A stretch of DNA of 34,906 nt from Gemmatimonadota bacterium. GTDB lineage: Bacteria; Gemmatimonadota; Gemmatimonadetes; Longimicrobiales; Gaopeijiaceae. Shown one piece after another: positions 9,208 through 18,707 of the stretch. A program made the position numbers and the translations under genes. The stretch is from contig JADFNK010000022.1 in NCBI GenBank assembly GCA_022563405.1, positions 1-34,906 on the forward strand, read 5' to 3'. Position 1 is the stretch's first letter. Each line of letters begins with the position of its first letter. The notes beneath the pieces were generated by a model. The model was not told the origin of the DNA. It worked only from the letters and a program-made list of their open reading frames with translations, and did no database searches.

Positions 9208-10332
9208 GTGAAGACCGACGTTTCGGAGCGACCGGCGGCTGGCGTCGAGGGCGTCCTCCCCGACGCCCGGGTCCGTATGCTGGTCGTTGCCGCGTTCCTG
9301 GCCGCCGCCGCCTTGATTCTCCTGGGTGTTCCGTCGCCCTCTCATGCGCAAGAACTGGCGTGGGGGCTCACGGCTATTCCCGGCCTCAAGGTCGGTCACT
9401 TTACCCTGAGCGAGCGACCGACCGGTTGCACGGTGGTGCTGGCCGAGGGTGGAGCGGTGGGAGGTGTTGACGTCCGTGGCGGGGCGCCGGGCACGAGAGA
9501 GACCGCTCTGCTCGATCCCGTCAATACCGTGCAAGAAGTACACGCCGTCGTGCTCTCTGGCGGAAGCGCCTTCGGTTTGGACGCCGCGAGCGGAGTGGTA
9601 CGGTATCTGGACGAACGGGACATCGGCTACCGGGTCGGGCAGATCCGAGTACCGATCGTGGTCGGCGCGGTCCTCTATGATCTGTCGGTCGGTGACGACC
9701 CACGCGTCCGGCCCGGCGCGGACTGTGGTTATCGCGCAGCGACCCACGCGAGCAGCGAGACGTCCGCCGAAGGTAATGTGGGCGCTGGAGCTGGTGCTAC
9801 GGTCGGGAAACTGCGCGGCATGGCCCGCGCCATGAAGGGAGGGGTCGGTACGGCCTCGATCACCCTCGACAGCGGACTCACCGTGGCGGCCATCGTCGCG
9901 GTCAACGCGGTAGGCGACATCATCGATCCTGCGACGGGGTCGGTCATCGCGGGGGTTCGGACGACCGATGGCCGCGGACTCGCCGATGCACGTAGGCTGC
10001 TTCGGGAGGGATCGTCGAACGAGCCCCAAAGCGGCGCCAACACCACCATCGGCGTGGTCGCCACCAACGCGACCCTCACGAAGGCCGAGGCCACGAAGGT
10101 CGCCCAGATGGCCCAGGATGGTCTGGCGCGTACGATCTACCCCGCTCACACGCCTGGGGACGGGGACACGGTGTTCTCCTTGGCCACGGGGACACTCTCC
10201 GGTGCCGCCTCCGTATCGACCATCGGAGCCCTGGCAGCCGACATGATGGCGGAAGCGATCGTGCGGGCCGTGCGGGCGGCCACCGGGATTCCGGGGTTCC
10301 CCGCCGCGGGCGACATAAGCGCGGGCAGGTGA
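9208..10332 (+). CDS. P1 family peptidase (DmpA-type aminopeptidase/esterase)
   Basis: The 374-residue product starts at GTG. It has a membrane/signal segment at about 23-48 and a DmpA-like domain from about 50. Family landmarks are 'GGAPGTRETALLDP', 'VLSGGSAFGLDAASGV' and the autoprocessing/nucleophile region 'GANTTIGVVATNA' (Thr279 or Thr280 predicted nucleophile), with 'GDTVFSLATG' near the end. P1 enzymes cut themselves before the nucleophile and release N-terminal residues from peptides or D-amino-acid amides. It lies 12 nt after the amidohydrolases and probably belongs to the same operon of secreted hydrolases. Confidence 0.87.
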   Translation: MKTDVSERPAAGVEGVLPDARVRMLVVAAFLAAAALILLGVPSPSHAQELAWGLTAIPGLKVGHFTLSERPTGCTVVLAEGGAVGGVDVRGGAPGTRETALLDPVNTVQEVHAVVLSGGSAFGLDAASGVVRYLDERDIGYRVGQIRVPIVVGAVLYDLSVGDDPRVRPGADCGYRAATHASSETSAEGNVGAGAGATVGKLRGMARAMKGGVGTASITLDSGLTVAAIVAVNAVGDIIDPATGSVIAGVRTTDGRGLADARRLLREGSSNEPQSGANTTIGVVATNATLTKAEATKVAQMAQDGLARTIYPAHTPGDGDTVFSLATGTLSGAASVSTIGALAADMMAEAIVRAVRAATGIPGFPAAGDISAGR

Positions 10333-10345
10333 GTCCGACCCCCTT

Positions 10346-11755
10346 TTGAGCCCCACCCTCCTTCTGATACTCGGATACTCAGCCGGGCTCATCGGCCTCG
10401 GTCTGTGGGTCGGCCGCCGAGTCGAGACCAGCCAGGGCTTCTTCGTAGCCGACCGTCGCCTGAGCGCGGTACTCCTCTTTTCCACGGTGCTGGCGGCGAA
10501 CATCGGCGCAGGAAGCACGGTTGGAGCCGCGGGGCTGGGTTACCGGGACGGTCTGTCCGCCTGGTGGTGGGTCGGGTCGGCCGGCGTGGGGACGCTCGTG
10601 CTGGCGTTTTGGATCGGACCGCGAATCTGGCGGATCGCCAGCGAACGAGGCCTCTACACCGTCGGGGACTACCTGGAAGTCCGATACGGGCGCCCGGTTC
10701 GGGCGACCATTACGGCGCTCCTCTGGATCGGGACGCCCGCGCTGCTGGCCGCGCAACTCATCGCGATGGCCAAGATCCTGAGTTTCGTCGCAGGAACGCC
10801 GCACTGGGCGGGTGTGCTGATCGGCGGGATCGTGGTCACCGCGTACTTCACCGCCGGTGGACTCCTCACGTCGGCGTGGGTGAACATGGTGCAACTCGTC
10901 GTCCTCGTAGCCGGCTTCGCGGTGGCCCTGCCGTGGGCGTGGACGGTAGCCGGCGGCTGGGATGCAGTGGTCGCTGCGGCGCCGAACACGGAGGGCTACC
11001 TGAACTTCTGGGAGGGGGGCCGATCCGGTTGGATTTATCTGGCGCTCCTCGGTCCCAACTTCATGGTCTCGCCTGGCTTGATCCAAAAGGTGTATGGAGC
11101 GATCGATGAGCGCGCCATTCGGATCGGCCTCGGGGCCACGGCGGCGGCTCTCTTTTTGTTCGCCCTGGCTCCCCCGCTCATGGGGATGCTCGCCCGTACC
11201 TTCGACCCCGCCCTGGCGGACCAGGAGCAAGCGCTGATGCTCGTGCTCACGGCCGGGCTTCCGGTGCTGTTGGGCGCGCTGGGACTCGCAGCCGTGTTCT
11301 CGGCGGAAATCAGCTCGGCCGACGCGATCCTCTTCATGCTGGCCACGTCCCTCTCGAAGGATCTGTACAAGCGATTCGTACGTCCCACGGCGAGTGACGC
11401 TCAAGTGCTGAAGGTAGCCCGCGCCGCCGCTCTCTCGGGGGGAGCGCTGGGCGTGCTCCTGGCGCTCGTGTTACCCTCGGTCATCGGGGCCCTCAGCATC
11501 TTCTACGCGCTGATGGCGGTCTGCCTCTTCGTGCCGGTGGTGGCGGGTCTGTACTCCCGTCTACCGGGTGTGCCCGAGGCCCTGGCCGCCAGCGGTGTCG
11601 GGGTGATCACGCTCATCTCGGTCGAGCTTGCCGACCTCTCCGGATCGTCTCCGTTGCTCGACCCGACCCTCCTGGGAATCGGCGCTTCAGCAGTAGCGTT
11701 CGTGGTGGTGGCGGCATGGCGGTCCTCGAGGGCCGCTCCGGTGAAGCCAAGCTGA
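10346..11755 (+). CDS. Sodium:solute symporter (SSS family)
   Basis: A 469-residue polytopic inner-membrane protein with about 12-13 hydrophobic segments. The SSS signatures are 'FFVADRRLSAVLLFSTVLAA' near the N-terminus and 'YFTAGGLLTSAWVNMVQ' in the middle, then 'ADAILFMLATSLSKDLYKRF'. Such transporters import amino acids, sugars or carboxylates with sodium. The start is TTG 10346, 13 nt after the peptidase stop. Position after four secreted hydrolases suggests it imports their products; the substrate is not readable. Confidence 0.88.
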   Translation: MSPTLLLILGYSAGLIGLGLWVGRRVETSQGFFVADRRLSAVLLFSTVLAANIGAGSTVGAAGLGYRDGLSAWWWVGSAGVGTLVLAFWIGPRIWRIASERGLYTVGDYLEVRYGRPVRATITALLWIGTPALLAAQLIAMAKILSFVAGTPHWAGVLIGGIVVTAYFTAGGLLTSAWVNMVQLVVLVAGFAVALPWAWTVAGGWDAVVAAAPNTEGYLNFWEGGRSGWIYLALLGPNFMVSPGLIQKVYGAIDERAIRIGLGATAAALFLFALAPPLMGMLARTFDPALADQEQALMLVLTAGLPVLLGALGLAAVFSAEISSADAILFMLATSLSKDLYKRFVRPTASDAQVLKVARAAALSGGALGVLLALVLPSVIGALSIFYALMAVCLFVPVVAGLYSRLPGVPEALAASGVGVITLISVELADLSGSSPLLDPTLLGIGASAVAFVVVAAWRSSRAAPVKPS

Positions 11756-11758
11756 CCT

Positions 11759-12607
11759 TCATCCCGCGATACGTTCCGCTCCCGCGTAGACGTTGAAGCC
11801 GTCGGACCGCGTGAACCCGAGAAGGCTCATGTTGAAGCTCCGCGCCAAGTCCACCGCGAGGCTGGAGGGGGCCCCTACGGCGACAACCAGAGGGATGCCC
11901 GCCGCCAAGGCCTTCTGTATGATCTCGAAGGAAGACCGTCCGGAGACGGCCAGAAGGGTCCTTCCCATCGGAAGCTCACCGGCCAGAAAAGCCTGACCCA
12001 CGATCTTGTCGACGGCGTTGTGCCGCCCCACGTCCTCGCGCACCGAGATGAGCTCGCCTGATTCGTCGAAGCGGCCCGCTGCGTGGATGCCGCCCGTCCG
12101 GTCGAAGAGCCCCTGCTGGGCCCGGAGCTTCTCCGGTAGACCACTCAAGATCGCCGGGTTCAGGCTCAACCCCTCGTCCGGGATCGGCTCACACCCTCGG
12201 ACCTCTACCGCCTCCAACGACGCCTTCCCGCACACCCCACAACTCGAGCTCATGTAGAAATTTCTGGAAAGTGAGTCCACATCGAAGTGGGCTTCGGGTC
12301 GCAGCTTCACGAGAACGATGTTGTACATCTGGGGCTCGCCGGTCTGGCAGTAGCTGATCTCAGCGACATCCTCCCGGCCACGCAGGAGTCCCTCGCCATA
12401 CAGAAATCCGGCCGCCAGCTCGAAGTCGTCGCCAGGCGTGCGCATCGTGACCGAGACCGCGGACGTCTCTCGCGCTCCGTTCCGGGTGAATTCCACCCGG
12501 ATCTCGAGCGGCTCCTCTACCGCCACGACGTCCTTCCGGTCGACGAGACGGCCATCGGTCAGGCGAGAGATCTTGACCCGCGACAGACCCTTCCCCGGTG
12601 AGATCAT
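11759..12607 (-). CDS. fdhD: Formate dehydrogenase accessory sulfurtransferase FdhD
   Basis: The 282-residue protein transfers sulfur to the molybdenum cofactor of formate dehydrogenase. The essential Cys pair is in 'SSCGVCG' (Cys123 and Cys126, matching Cys121/Cys124 of E. coli). Family segments 'AVEEPLEIRV', 'MRTPGDDFELAAGFLYGEGL', 'VREDVGRHNAVDK' and 'SGRSSFEIIQKA' are all present. No formate dehydrogenase gene is in the window. It converges with the symporter 3 nt away and lies 2 nt downstream of the cyclase-family gene on the same strand. Confidence 0.93.
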   Translation of the reverse strand: MISPGKGLSRVKISRLTDGRLVDRKDVVAVEEPLEIRVEFTRNGARETSAVSVTMRTPGDDFELAAGFLYGEGLLRGREDVAEISYCQTGEPQMYNIVLVKLRPEAHFDVDSLSRNFYMSSSCGVCGKASLEAVEVRGCEPIPDEGLSLNPAILSGLPEKLRAQQGLFDRTGGIHAAGRFDESGELISVREDVGRHNAVDKIVGQAFLAGELPMGRTLLAVSGRSSFEIIQKALAAGIPLVVAVGAPSSLAVDLARSFNMSLLGFTRSDGFNVYAGAERIAG

Positions 12608-12609
12608 GC

Positions 12610-13458
12610 TCAGAATTGCTCGGATGCCGAGGGAACGAACGCCACGATCCGGAGCGGACCACCACTCCCGCCGGTGACCTTCATGGGCAACGCGACCACG
12701 AAGGCACCGACCTCAGGAAGCTCATCCAGGTTGGCCACGTTTTCGAACCCAGGAATGTCGGCGCCATAGATGATCACGTGGGCCTCGAACCCGGAGGACT
12801 GGCCATAGTCGATGCTGGGGGTGTCGATGCCGACCGCAGCGATGTCGCGTCGATCGGTAATCCAGCGGGCAGCATCCGGGTGAATGCCGGGAAAGTGGAG
12901 TTCCGCGACGGCCTCCGGCCCGGTGCGCTCCGTTCCCAAGTAGCGGAGCCGGTCTGGCCAGCGCTCTCCCCACCCGGTGCGTAGGAGCAGAATCGCGCCG
13001 TCCGGAATGCGACCGTGGGCTCGCTCCCACCCTTCCAGATCCGCAACGTCGATCAGGTAGTCCGGAGTGGCGCGGGCCGTGACGTCCACGACCACGGCCG
13101 GAGCGATCAGCCGATCGAGTGGGATCTGCTCGGCGGACATGCCGCCACGAGAGAAGTGGATCGGCGCGTCGAGATGAGTTCCACCGTGCTCCGCCGTCGA
13201 GATTCTGTACGAGCTGTAGAAATAACCCGCCTCGGTCTCGCCGTACGCGAGCTCTTCCAGCTGGAAACCATCTTCGGTCGGCCAATAGATGGTCTCTTCA
13301 GAGAAGGCGTAAGTGAGGTCGATCCAGCGTCCTCCCGACCCGTCGAATACCCCCGAGTAATCAGGCGGGCCGGAGGAGACCTGGCAGGCGGAGAATACGA
13401 TCAGGCTCCCTGCCAAGCTCCAAACCAGGCTCCCTACCGAGACGAGCGATCCACGCAT
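12610..13458 (-). CDS. Cyclase-family (kynurenine-formamidase-like) lipoprotein
   Basis: A 282-residue protein with a lipoprotein signal ('VFSAC', acylated Cys25 predicted) followed by a cyclase-family domain. The metal-binding signature is HGGTHLDAPIH (His91, His95, Asp97, His101), as in bacterial kynurenine formamidases and related metal hydrolases. The lipobox predicts a membrane-anchored periplasmic enzyme, unlike the cytoplasmic KynB. It lies 2 nt upstream of fdhD and may share its transcript. The substrate is unknown. Confidence 0.85.
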   Translation of the reverse strand: MRGSLVSVGSLVWSLAGSLIVFSACQVSSGPPDYSGVFDGSGGRWIDLTYAFSEETIYWPTEDGFQLEELAYGETEAGYFYSSYRISTAEHGGTHLDAPIHFSRGGMSAEQIPLDRLIAPAVVVDVTARATPDYLIDVADLEGWERAHGRIPDGAILLLRTGWGERWPDRLRYLGTERTGPEAVAELHFPGIHPDAARWITDRRDIAAVGIDTPSIDYGQSSGFEAHVIIYGADIPGFENVANLDELPEVGAFVVALPMKVTGGSGGPLRIVAFVPSASEQF

Positions 13459-13500
13459 GATTCCCTCCTCCGACGTAATGGGCAGCGTCGCTTGGCCGCG

Positions 13501-15735
13501 TCATCGGTTCAGGTTCGCGGGCGTGCAACTATACGCGATGTGCTCGCACAGTGCGTTCGTGTACACCTCCGTCATCGTGACGAAGCTGGTGTAATCGAAG
13601 GCCGCGCCATGAGCGCCGGGCGGGTAGAAGCGGAAGTCCGCGTCCTTGCCGGCCCGTGCGAGCGCCGTCAGGAGCTGCATGGTGTGCTGCGGCTGCACGT
13701 TCTCATCCATTCCGGAATGGATCAGGAGGAGCTGGTCCTCGAGGGCTCCGACCCAGTTCAGCGTCGAGCTGCCTTGGTACCCGTCGACGTTCTCATCGAG
13801 AAGGCCCATGTACCGCTCCGTGTAGATCGTGTCGTAGAGTCTCCAGTCGGTTGCGGGCGAGTTGGCGATACCCAACCGGAACAGCCCCGGATGCCTCAGC
13901 AGGGTCGAGATCGCCATGAAGCCCCCGTAACTGGTGCCCTGGATCGCCATCCGATCGCCGTCGACCCACGGTTGTGACGCCAGCCATCGCGCCAACTCCG
14001 CGAAGTCGTTGGCCTCCCACTTGCCCAACTCGAGATACACGACCTCCATGAAGTCACGGCCATAGTTGCCCGACCCGCGGTTGTTGAGGCCGACCACGAT
14101 GTAGCCCAACTGGGCGAGGTACTGGTGCCAGCCGTCCGTTGCCCACTGGTCGTACACCTGCTGGGATCCCGGGCCGCCATAGATCGACACCAGCACCGGG
14201 TGCCGCTGGGACGGGTCAAAATTCGGCGGCCGGAGCATCGATCCGTCGAGCTCGACTCCGTCGGAGGTCGTAAAGCTGAACAGCTCGGTCGGTGAGTAGG
14301 CTCGGGCTTCGACGTAGGCCGCGACCTCTGCGTTGGCCTCGAGCGTGGTCAGCAACTCGCCGCCGCCCCGTGCGCTCCGGAGCTCGACCTGCAGAGGTCG
14401 ACTGCTGCTGGACCACGTGTCGATGTAGTAGTCCATGTTCGGAGACAGGTCGATGGCGTGGTTTCCGGCCACGGACGTCAGCCGCCCTTTGTTCTGGCCG
14501 TCGAAGTCGATTCTGTAGAGGTGTCGCTGGAGCGGGCTCTCCTCCGTGCCCGTGTAGTAGATGGTACCCGTCTCGGCGTCGATGCCCTCGACCTTCGTCA
14601 CCACCCACTCGCCCTCGGTCACCTGGTTCAGCAACTCGCCGTCGTACGAGTACCGATACAGGTGATTGTACCCGTCCCGGTCGCTGATCCAGAAAAATTC
14701 TCTCAAACCCTCGGGGAAGAAGAAGTAATCCTGGACACCCGCGAAGAAGTCGAACACGTCGATCCACGCTTCGCTGCGCTCCTCCATCACCAGACGCCGC
14801 TCGCCCGAGCGCACATCGAAGAAGTAGAGCCCGAGGTCGTTCTGATGGCGGTTCAGCGTGACGACGGCCAGCGTATTCGGGTCGCTCGTCCAGTAGATGC
14901 GCGGGACGTAGTACTCGCCGGCGAGGCCCACGTCCATCCAGCGAGTCTCGCCCGAGGCCACGTCCACGACACCGATGAGCACCTCCGAGTTGGCCTGCCC
15001 GACCTTCGGGAAGGGCATCACCGTCCACTCCGGATACTGCCCCTCCCAGTCGGTGATCTGGATCGTGGGGACGTCGGCCACGTGTGTCTGCCAGTAAGCG
15101 ATTCGCCGGCCGTCGGGGCTCCAGTCCCATGCCTGGGTGAGGCCGAACTCTTCCTCGTAGACCCAATCGAATACGCCATTCCAGACGATGTCGGTGGCGC
15201 TCGACGTGAGGCGACGCTCCTGCCCGGCATCCAGGTCGTAGACGAACAGATCACCCCCACGCTCGTATCCGAGGAGGGCACCGTCCGGGGACAACTCCGC
15301 GGTGCGCGCGTCCTCCGCCGCCAGCACGAGCGACTCGCTCTCGACTCCATAGACGTAAAAATCCGCGATGCCCGAGTATCGGTAGATCGGCCGGAAATCC
15401 GCTTGGAAGACGACGTGCCGCGAGTCCGGCGCCCAATCGAACGAACGATACGCCAGGGGTCGCGACGTTCCCGGCACCGTCAGTACTCCCGGATCGAAGA
15501 GCAGCTCGTCGCTGCCCGACTCCGGGTCGTACCCTCGGACCTCCGGTCTGCCCGTCTGGGTGTTCACCGCTGTGTACGAGTACCGTCGACCCTCGTCGAT
15601 CCAGTTCACCCCGTCCGGACCCGCACGCCCCGCAAGCTGACCCGTGACGCTCAGCCCCTCCTCGACACTCCCGATCTGGGCCCCTAGCGGGACCGCGCTC
15701 ACCAGCGCCACTACGAGGCTCGCATGTAATCTCAT
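13501..15735 (-). CDS. S9B family prolyl peptidase (dipeptidyl peptidase IV-like)
   Basis: The 744-residue secreted protein has a signal peptide (about 1-19), a DPP-IV N-terminal beta-propeller (about 60-480) with the substrate-amino-binding Glu pair in 'YEEEF', and an alpha/beta-hydrolase C-terminal domain. The catalytic triad is Ser602 in GTSYGG, Asp677 in 'SGMDENVQP' and His709 in 'PGAHGAAF'. Such enzymes release X-Pro or X-Ala dipeptides. It is in one piece with normal family length. It probably works with the other secreted peptidases and hydrolases here in peptide scavenging. Confidence 0.92.
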   Translation of the reverse strand: MRLHASLVVALVSAVPLGAQIGSVEEGLSVTGQLAGRAGPDGVNWIDEGRRYSYTAVNTQTGRPEVRGYDPESGSDELLFDPGVLTVPGTSRPLAYRSFDWAPDSRHVVFQADFRPIYRYSGIADFYVYGVESESLVLAAEDARTAELSPDGALLGYERGGDLFVYDLDAGQERRLTSSATDIVWNGVFDWVYEEEFGLTQAWDWSPDGRRIAYWQTHVADVPTIQITDWEGQYPEWTVMPFPKVGQANSEVLIGVVDVASGETRWMDVGLAGEYYVPRIYWTSDPNTLAVVTLNRHQNDLGLYFFDVRSGERRLVMEERSEAWIDVFDFFAGVQDYFFFPEGLREFFWISDRDGYNHLYRYSYDGELLNQVTEGEWVVTKVEGIDAETGTIYYTGTEESPLQRHLYRIDFDGQNKGRLTSVAGNHAIDLSPNMDYYIDTWSSSSRPLQVELRSARGGGELLTTLEANAEVAAYVEARAYSPTELFSFTTSDGVELDGSMLRPPNFDPSQRHPVLVSIYGGPGSQQVYDQWATDGWHQYLAQLGYIVVGLNNRGSGNYGRDFMEVVYLELGKWEANDFAELARWLASQPWVDGDRMAIQGTSYGGFMAISTLLRHPGLFRLGIANSPATDWRLYDTIYTERYMGLLDENVDGYQGSSTLNWVGALEDQLLLIHSGMDENVQPQHTMQLLTALARAGKDADFRFYPPGAHGAAFDYTSFVTMTEVYTNALCEHIAYSCTPANLNR

Positions 15736-15989
15736 TTTTTTTCGCTCGACTCTGAGTGTCCTGTGACGGTTGGACAGACCAGACCATCACGCTCTCGGGG
15801 GAGACGGACAAAGTAGGGGGCGGCCTCTGCGCAGTCGAGCGCAAGTCCGGACCCCAAGATCTGCTTTTCGTCCTGGCGCGCGCGGGCCGGCTCACTGGCT
15901 TCGCGAGGCGCTGCGGGTACGCCCTTACGTGGCCTGCGTTCGCTAGGTATTCCTGCGTTGGCTAGGTTTTATGACACCCTTTAGGCGTC
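15736..15989. repeat. Intergenic region with a 16-bp direct repeat
   Basis: The 254-bp gap contains no convincing gene. It holds two 16-bp copies differing at one base: CCTGCGTTCGCTAGGT at 15933-15948 and CCTGCGTTGGCTAGGT at 15952-15967, with a 19-bp period. They lie about 200 bp upstream of the peptidase start on the minus strand and just past the end of the DUF6152-like gene, so they could be protein-binding sites or remnants of a small repeat. Confidence 0.5.
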
Positions 15990-16454
15990 TCACTGTGCGG
16001 GTTCGTCGGCCGTCGAAGGAACGAAGGCAACCATTCGCATCGGCACCCCATCGGTCCCCGAACGGACGAGTGCGATCCGGCTACCGTCCGGCCGGGTGAG
16101 CTGTGCGCAGCACATGCCGTACGTCCCTGGTGCTCGCGATGGTTGACCAACGGCTCTGATCGGGTCACCAGCCTTGATCCTTTCAGGGGTCCAGCCCCTG
16201 CGGGACAAGCTCACGGCCGGGCCCATCTCGATTTCCCACTCCACCATCTCGCCAGCTTCGTTTTCGCCTTGAATGGAGATGAACGAGTGCGGATTCAGGA
16301 AGCGGAATTCCGTGACGACCCCGATCACCTCCACGCTCTTCGTGTCATCGTAGAAGGGGGCGCTGGCGTGGTGCGCGCCGGCCGGCAGACCCGTGATCAC
16401 GAGTCCGAGGACAACAACGGTGGTGACTGACGATATCCAGAGAAGTGGCTTCAC
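15990..16454 (-). CDS. Secreted DUF6152-like protein
   Basis: A 154-residue protein with a signal peptide (about 1-27, ending 'LPAGA') followed by 'HHASAPFYDDTKSVEVIGVV' and 'RFLNPHSFISIQGENE', the pattern of the DUF6152 family of small secreted proteins of unknown function. I choose GTG 16454 because GAGGAG lies 7 nt upstream and the signal peptide starts there. A longer reading from an ATG at 16514 would overlap the upstream stop as ATGA but adds a non-signal-like extension. Confidence 0.72.
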   Translation of the reverse strand: MKPLLWISSVTTVVVLGLVITGLPAGAHHASAPFYDDTKSVEVIGVVTEFRFLNPHSFISIQGENEAGEMVEWEIEMGPAVSLSRRGWTPERIKAGDPIRAVGQPSRAPGTYGMCCAQLTRPDGSRIALVRSGTDGVPMRMVAFVPSTADEPAQ

Positions 16455-16510
16455 GGTGTAGCTCCTCGAGGTTGCACATTCATCATCGGTATTCGCGGAA
16501 TTGATGTACT

Positions 16511-17272
16511 TCATCGGTATTTCGGGATCATGAACTTCACCGCACGACGCGCCTCTACTGGATCACATGCGTACGGATTGAGTCTGTAGCCCTCACGGGC
16601 AGGAAGCCAGCGTGTCGTATAGGATGCTGGTTCCCTCAGGAACAATGGGTCCTCGACCGTCAGGGTCATGCGCAAATCGTCCCCGTCCCGCCAATACCGC
16701 TCGGTCACCTTCTTGAGCTGGGACGACGGGATCCCGTTGTAGTCGTCGAATCCTGTGATATCGAAGACGAATTGCGTCGTTTCGACAATGAGCGCGTCGC
16801 CCTCGTATCGACCGACCGAGAAACCCTGGACTGTGAATTCGTTCAGGGGCGGCTCGCGCCCGTCCAGCCACACGCTACGGAGCACGTCGTCCTTCTCGTA
16901 CCGCAACATCACCCGATCCGGCCACTGCACGACCTCCATGAAATAGGGGTCGTACTGGATCGCCGGCGACGCCGCTGGAACGCAGTCGTACTTCGGTGCA
17001 ATCGCCTCGTCGAAGACCCCCTGAAAGGCGACCGCACGCTCGTTGAGCACCGGAAAATTCTCCGATGTCCAGGGCATATTGGGTCCGTTGACCGGGCGCG
17101 CGCCGAAGCCGCCGTTCCAGACCCCTACCAGGTCGGGAATCTCCGCGGTAGCCGCGGCGGCTTGGGCGGTGACCCCGACCGAAGCCCCAGAAATTCCGAC
17201 CGCAAGCAGGGCGGCCGCTGCGGCCAGGCATGTGAGTGGTCGAGAAAGCACTGGGCTGTCCGTCTCTATCAT
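16511..17272 (-). CDS. Secreted protein of unknown function
   Basis: A 253-residue product with a clear signal peptide (hydrophobic stretch about 12-36, 'AAAAALLAVGISGASVGV'). The mature part includes 'DLVGVWNGGFG', 'YDCVPAASPAIQYDPYFMEVVQWPDRV' and 'RSVWLDGREPP', a pattern I associate with conserved hypothetical secreted proteins often found beside DUF6152 genes. ATG 17272 follows a very strong AGGAGG six bases upstream, so the longer reading to 17341 is unlikely. It is co-directional with the DUF6152-like gene and ends about 57 nt before that gene's chosen start. Confidence 0.7.
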   Translation of the reverse strand: MIETDSPVLSRPLTCLAAAAALLAVGISGASVGVTAQAAAATAEIPDLVGVWNGGFGARPVNGPNMPWTSENFPVLNERAVAFQGVFDEAIAPKYDCVPAASPAIQYDPYFMEVVQWPDRVMLRYEKDDVLRSVWLDGREPPLNEFTVQGFSVGRYEGDALIVETTQFVFDITGFDDYNGIPSSQLKKVTERYWRDGDDLRMTLTVEDPLFLREPASYTTRWLPAREGYRLNPYACDPVEARRAVKFMIPKYR

Positions 17273-17413
17273 CCTTCCCCTCCTTGATTGCTGCAATCCG
17301 ATTCCTGCAATCCGCGGGTACTTTGTGTTGCCGACACACACATCTCGGGACGAAACACAGCAAGCTGAATCTAAACGGGCTCCCGGCTAGGGGGTAGACT
17401 GGTCTGAGGGCTC

Positions 17414-17433
17414 GCCTGAGATCCGGATCAGGC
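17414..17433. terminator. Stem-loop at the end of the SorC-like regulator gene
   Basis: GCCTGA at 17414-17419 pairs with TCAGGC at 17428-17433 around an 8-nt loop (GATCCGGA), touching the regulator stop codon. There is no T-tract in either direction. It may mark the left border of the tagging cassette transcriptionally; the terminator role is tentative. Confidence 0.35.
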
Positions 17434-18707
17434 TAACGCCCCACCGTCTTGAGCACCGCCCGCGCCGTCCGGTGGTCGCACACCAGATGCGTGAACAAGG
17501 GTCGGGCGAAGCGACCCCCGTCCACCGACGCCTCGGCCCCGAGCGCCGCGAGCAGCACGTCGCCTTTGTGAAAGCCAGCTTCGTAGGGACCGAGCACGAA
17601 CAGCACCTTCTTCCCATCATCGATGAAGTCGGGGATGCCCTCGAGCGGGGCGAGCGTCATCGCCTGCACCTCGGTCTCGACCTGGGGTGGTCCGTTGAAG
17701 GTGAGCGGCTGCCACAGCATGTCCGCGACGGTCCCTGCTTTGATCAGCTTGTTGTAGCCCCTCTTGTCGCGCTTACGCATGAGCGCCCTGAGCTGGGAAT
17801 AGATGGTGTTCAGGGGATTCGGGTCGTTCGGGTCCCAGACGGGGTCGGGGCCGGTGTCGGGGGCCGGCCGGATCTCACCCGAACTGGAGATTTCCATCAT
17901 CCGCCAGCTAGATCCCGCCGTGACGAGGATGTCGACCTCTCTGAACAGCTTGGCCGCCCTACGCATTTCAGGCTCCTCTTCGAGCAACGCTCGGACCTCG
18001 CGGCTCATGATCGGGGGAGCCTGGTAGGGCACGGCGGTCGTCCTGGTGTCGAGGCCGGGGATACGGAGCAAGTGCGTCATGAACGCGTTCGGGTCGGTCG
18101 ACGGGTCATGGTAGTCGATTCCCGTACACGCCGTGTGGAATCCGAGCGCCGGCGGCACGTCCTCCGGGTCCTCTCGCTTGAGAAGCTCGACCAGCGCTCG
18201 GACGATTCTCAAGACGGTCCGCCCACCTGCAAGCCCGATTCGGATGGTACCGCCCTCATCATCGGCATCGGCCTCCACCCGTCCACGGCGGGGCCGGACC
18301 CTGCTCCGCTTGACCTCCCACTCCTGCTGGATGAGGTCGAGTAAGACCTCTGCCGCTCGTGAGGCGACGTCGTCCAGGACCCCGGTCTGGACGACATGCA
18401 CACCGCTGAGCTTCCATTTCGCAGAGAGGTCCTCTCCGAGCTGCTCTTCCAAGGGAGGGCGGTACGTGAAGTACCCGAGCGCGGCCGCCAGTTGCAGAAG
18501 GCGGTACGGCTCCTCTCGACGGATGGTCTCGTCCTCGAAGCGCTCGCTCAGGTGCTTCTGGATCTGAGAGGGCGACTTCCCTTGGCAGAAAAGCCTGGCC
18601 GTGAGAGAGAGGCGCTCCTCGTGGTCTAGCTCACTGTAGGCTCGACGGAGCTCGGGGACCTTTACCACTCGGCGGCCGCGCTTGGACTCCTTCTCTAGCA
18701 TTCGCAC
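17433..18707 (-). CDS. SorC/DeoR-like transcriptional regulator of the tagging cassette
   Basis: 424 residues from GTG 18707 (AAAGG 4 nt upstream); ATG 18701 is an alternative. An N-terminal helix-turn-helix lies around 27-60 ('LTARLFCQGKSPSQIQKHL', then 'TIRREEPYRLLQLAAALGYF'), followed by a SorC-type ligand-binding domain from about 100: 'VASRAAEVLLDLI', the glycine-rich 'IRIGLAGGRTVLRIV', 'FMTHLLRIPG', and 'GTVADMLWQPL'. SorC proteins sense phosphorylated sugars and repress or activate adjacent operons. It is divergent from the RING/E1/E2 operon and is the obvious candidate for its control. The ligand is unknown. Confidence 0.75.
   Translation of the reverse strand: MRMLEKESKRGRRVVKVPELRRAYSELDHEERLSLTARLFCQGKSPSQIQKHLSERFEDETIRREEPYRLLQLAAALGYFTYRPPLEEQLGEDLSAKWKLSGVHVVQTGVLDDVASRAAEVLLDLIQQEWEVKRSRVRPRRGRVEADADDEGGTIRIGLAGGRTVLRIVRALVELLKREDPEDVPPALGFHTACTGIDYHDPSTDPNAFMTHLLRIPGLDTRTTAVPYQAPPIMSREVRALLEEEPEMRRAAKLFREVDILVTAGSSWRMMEISSSGEIRPAPDTGPDPVWDPNDPNPLNTIYSQLRALMRKRDKRGYNKLIKAGTVADMLWQPLTFNGPPQVETEVQAMTLAPLEGIPDFIDDGKKVLFVLGPYEAGFHKGDVLLAALGAEASVDGGRFARPLFTHLVCDHRTARAVLKTVGR

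Noticed and set aside
8464..10518. A 684-codon open frame on the minus strand, and similar long antisense frames (e.g. 5617-6666, 23523-25388)
   Set aside because: They lie exactly opposite well-supported plus-strand genes and have no recognisable domains; long antisense frames are expected in DNA this rich in G and C.
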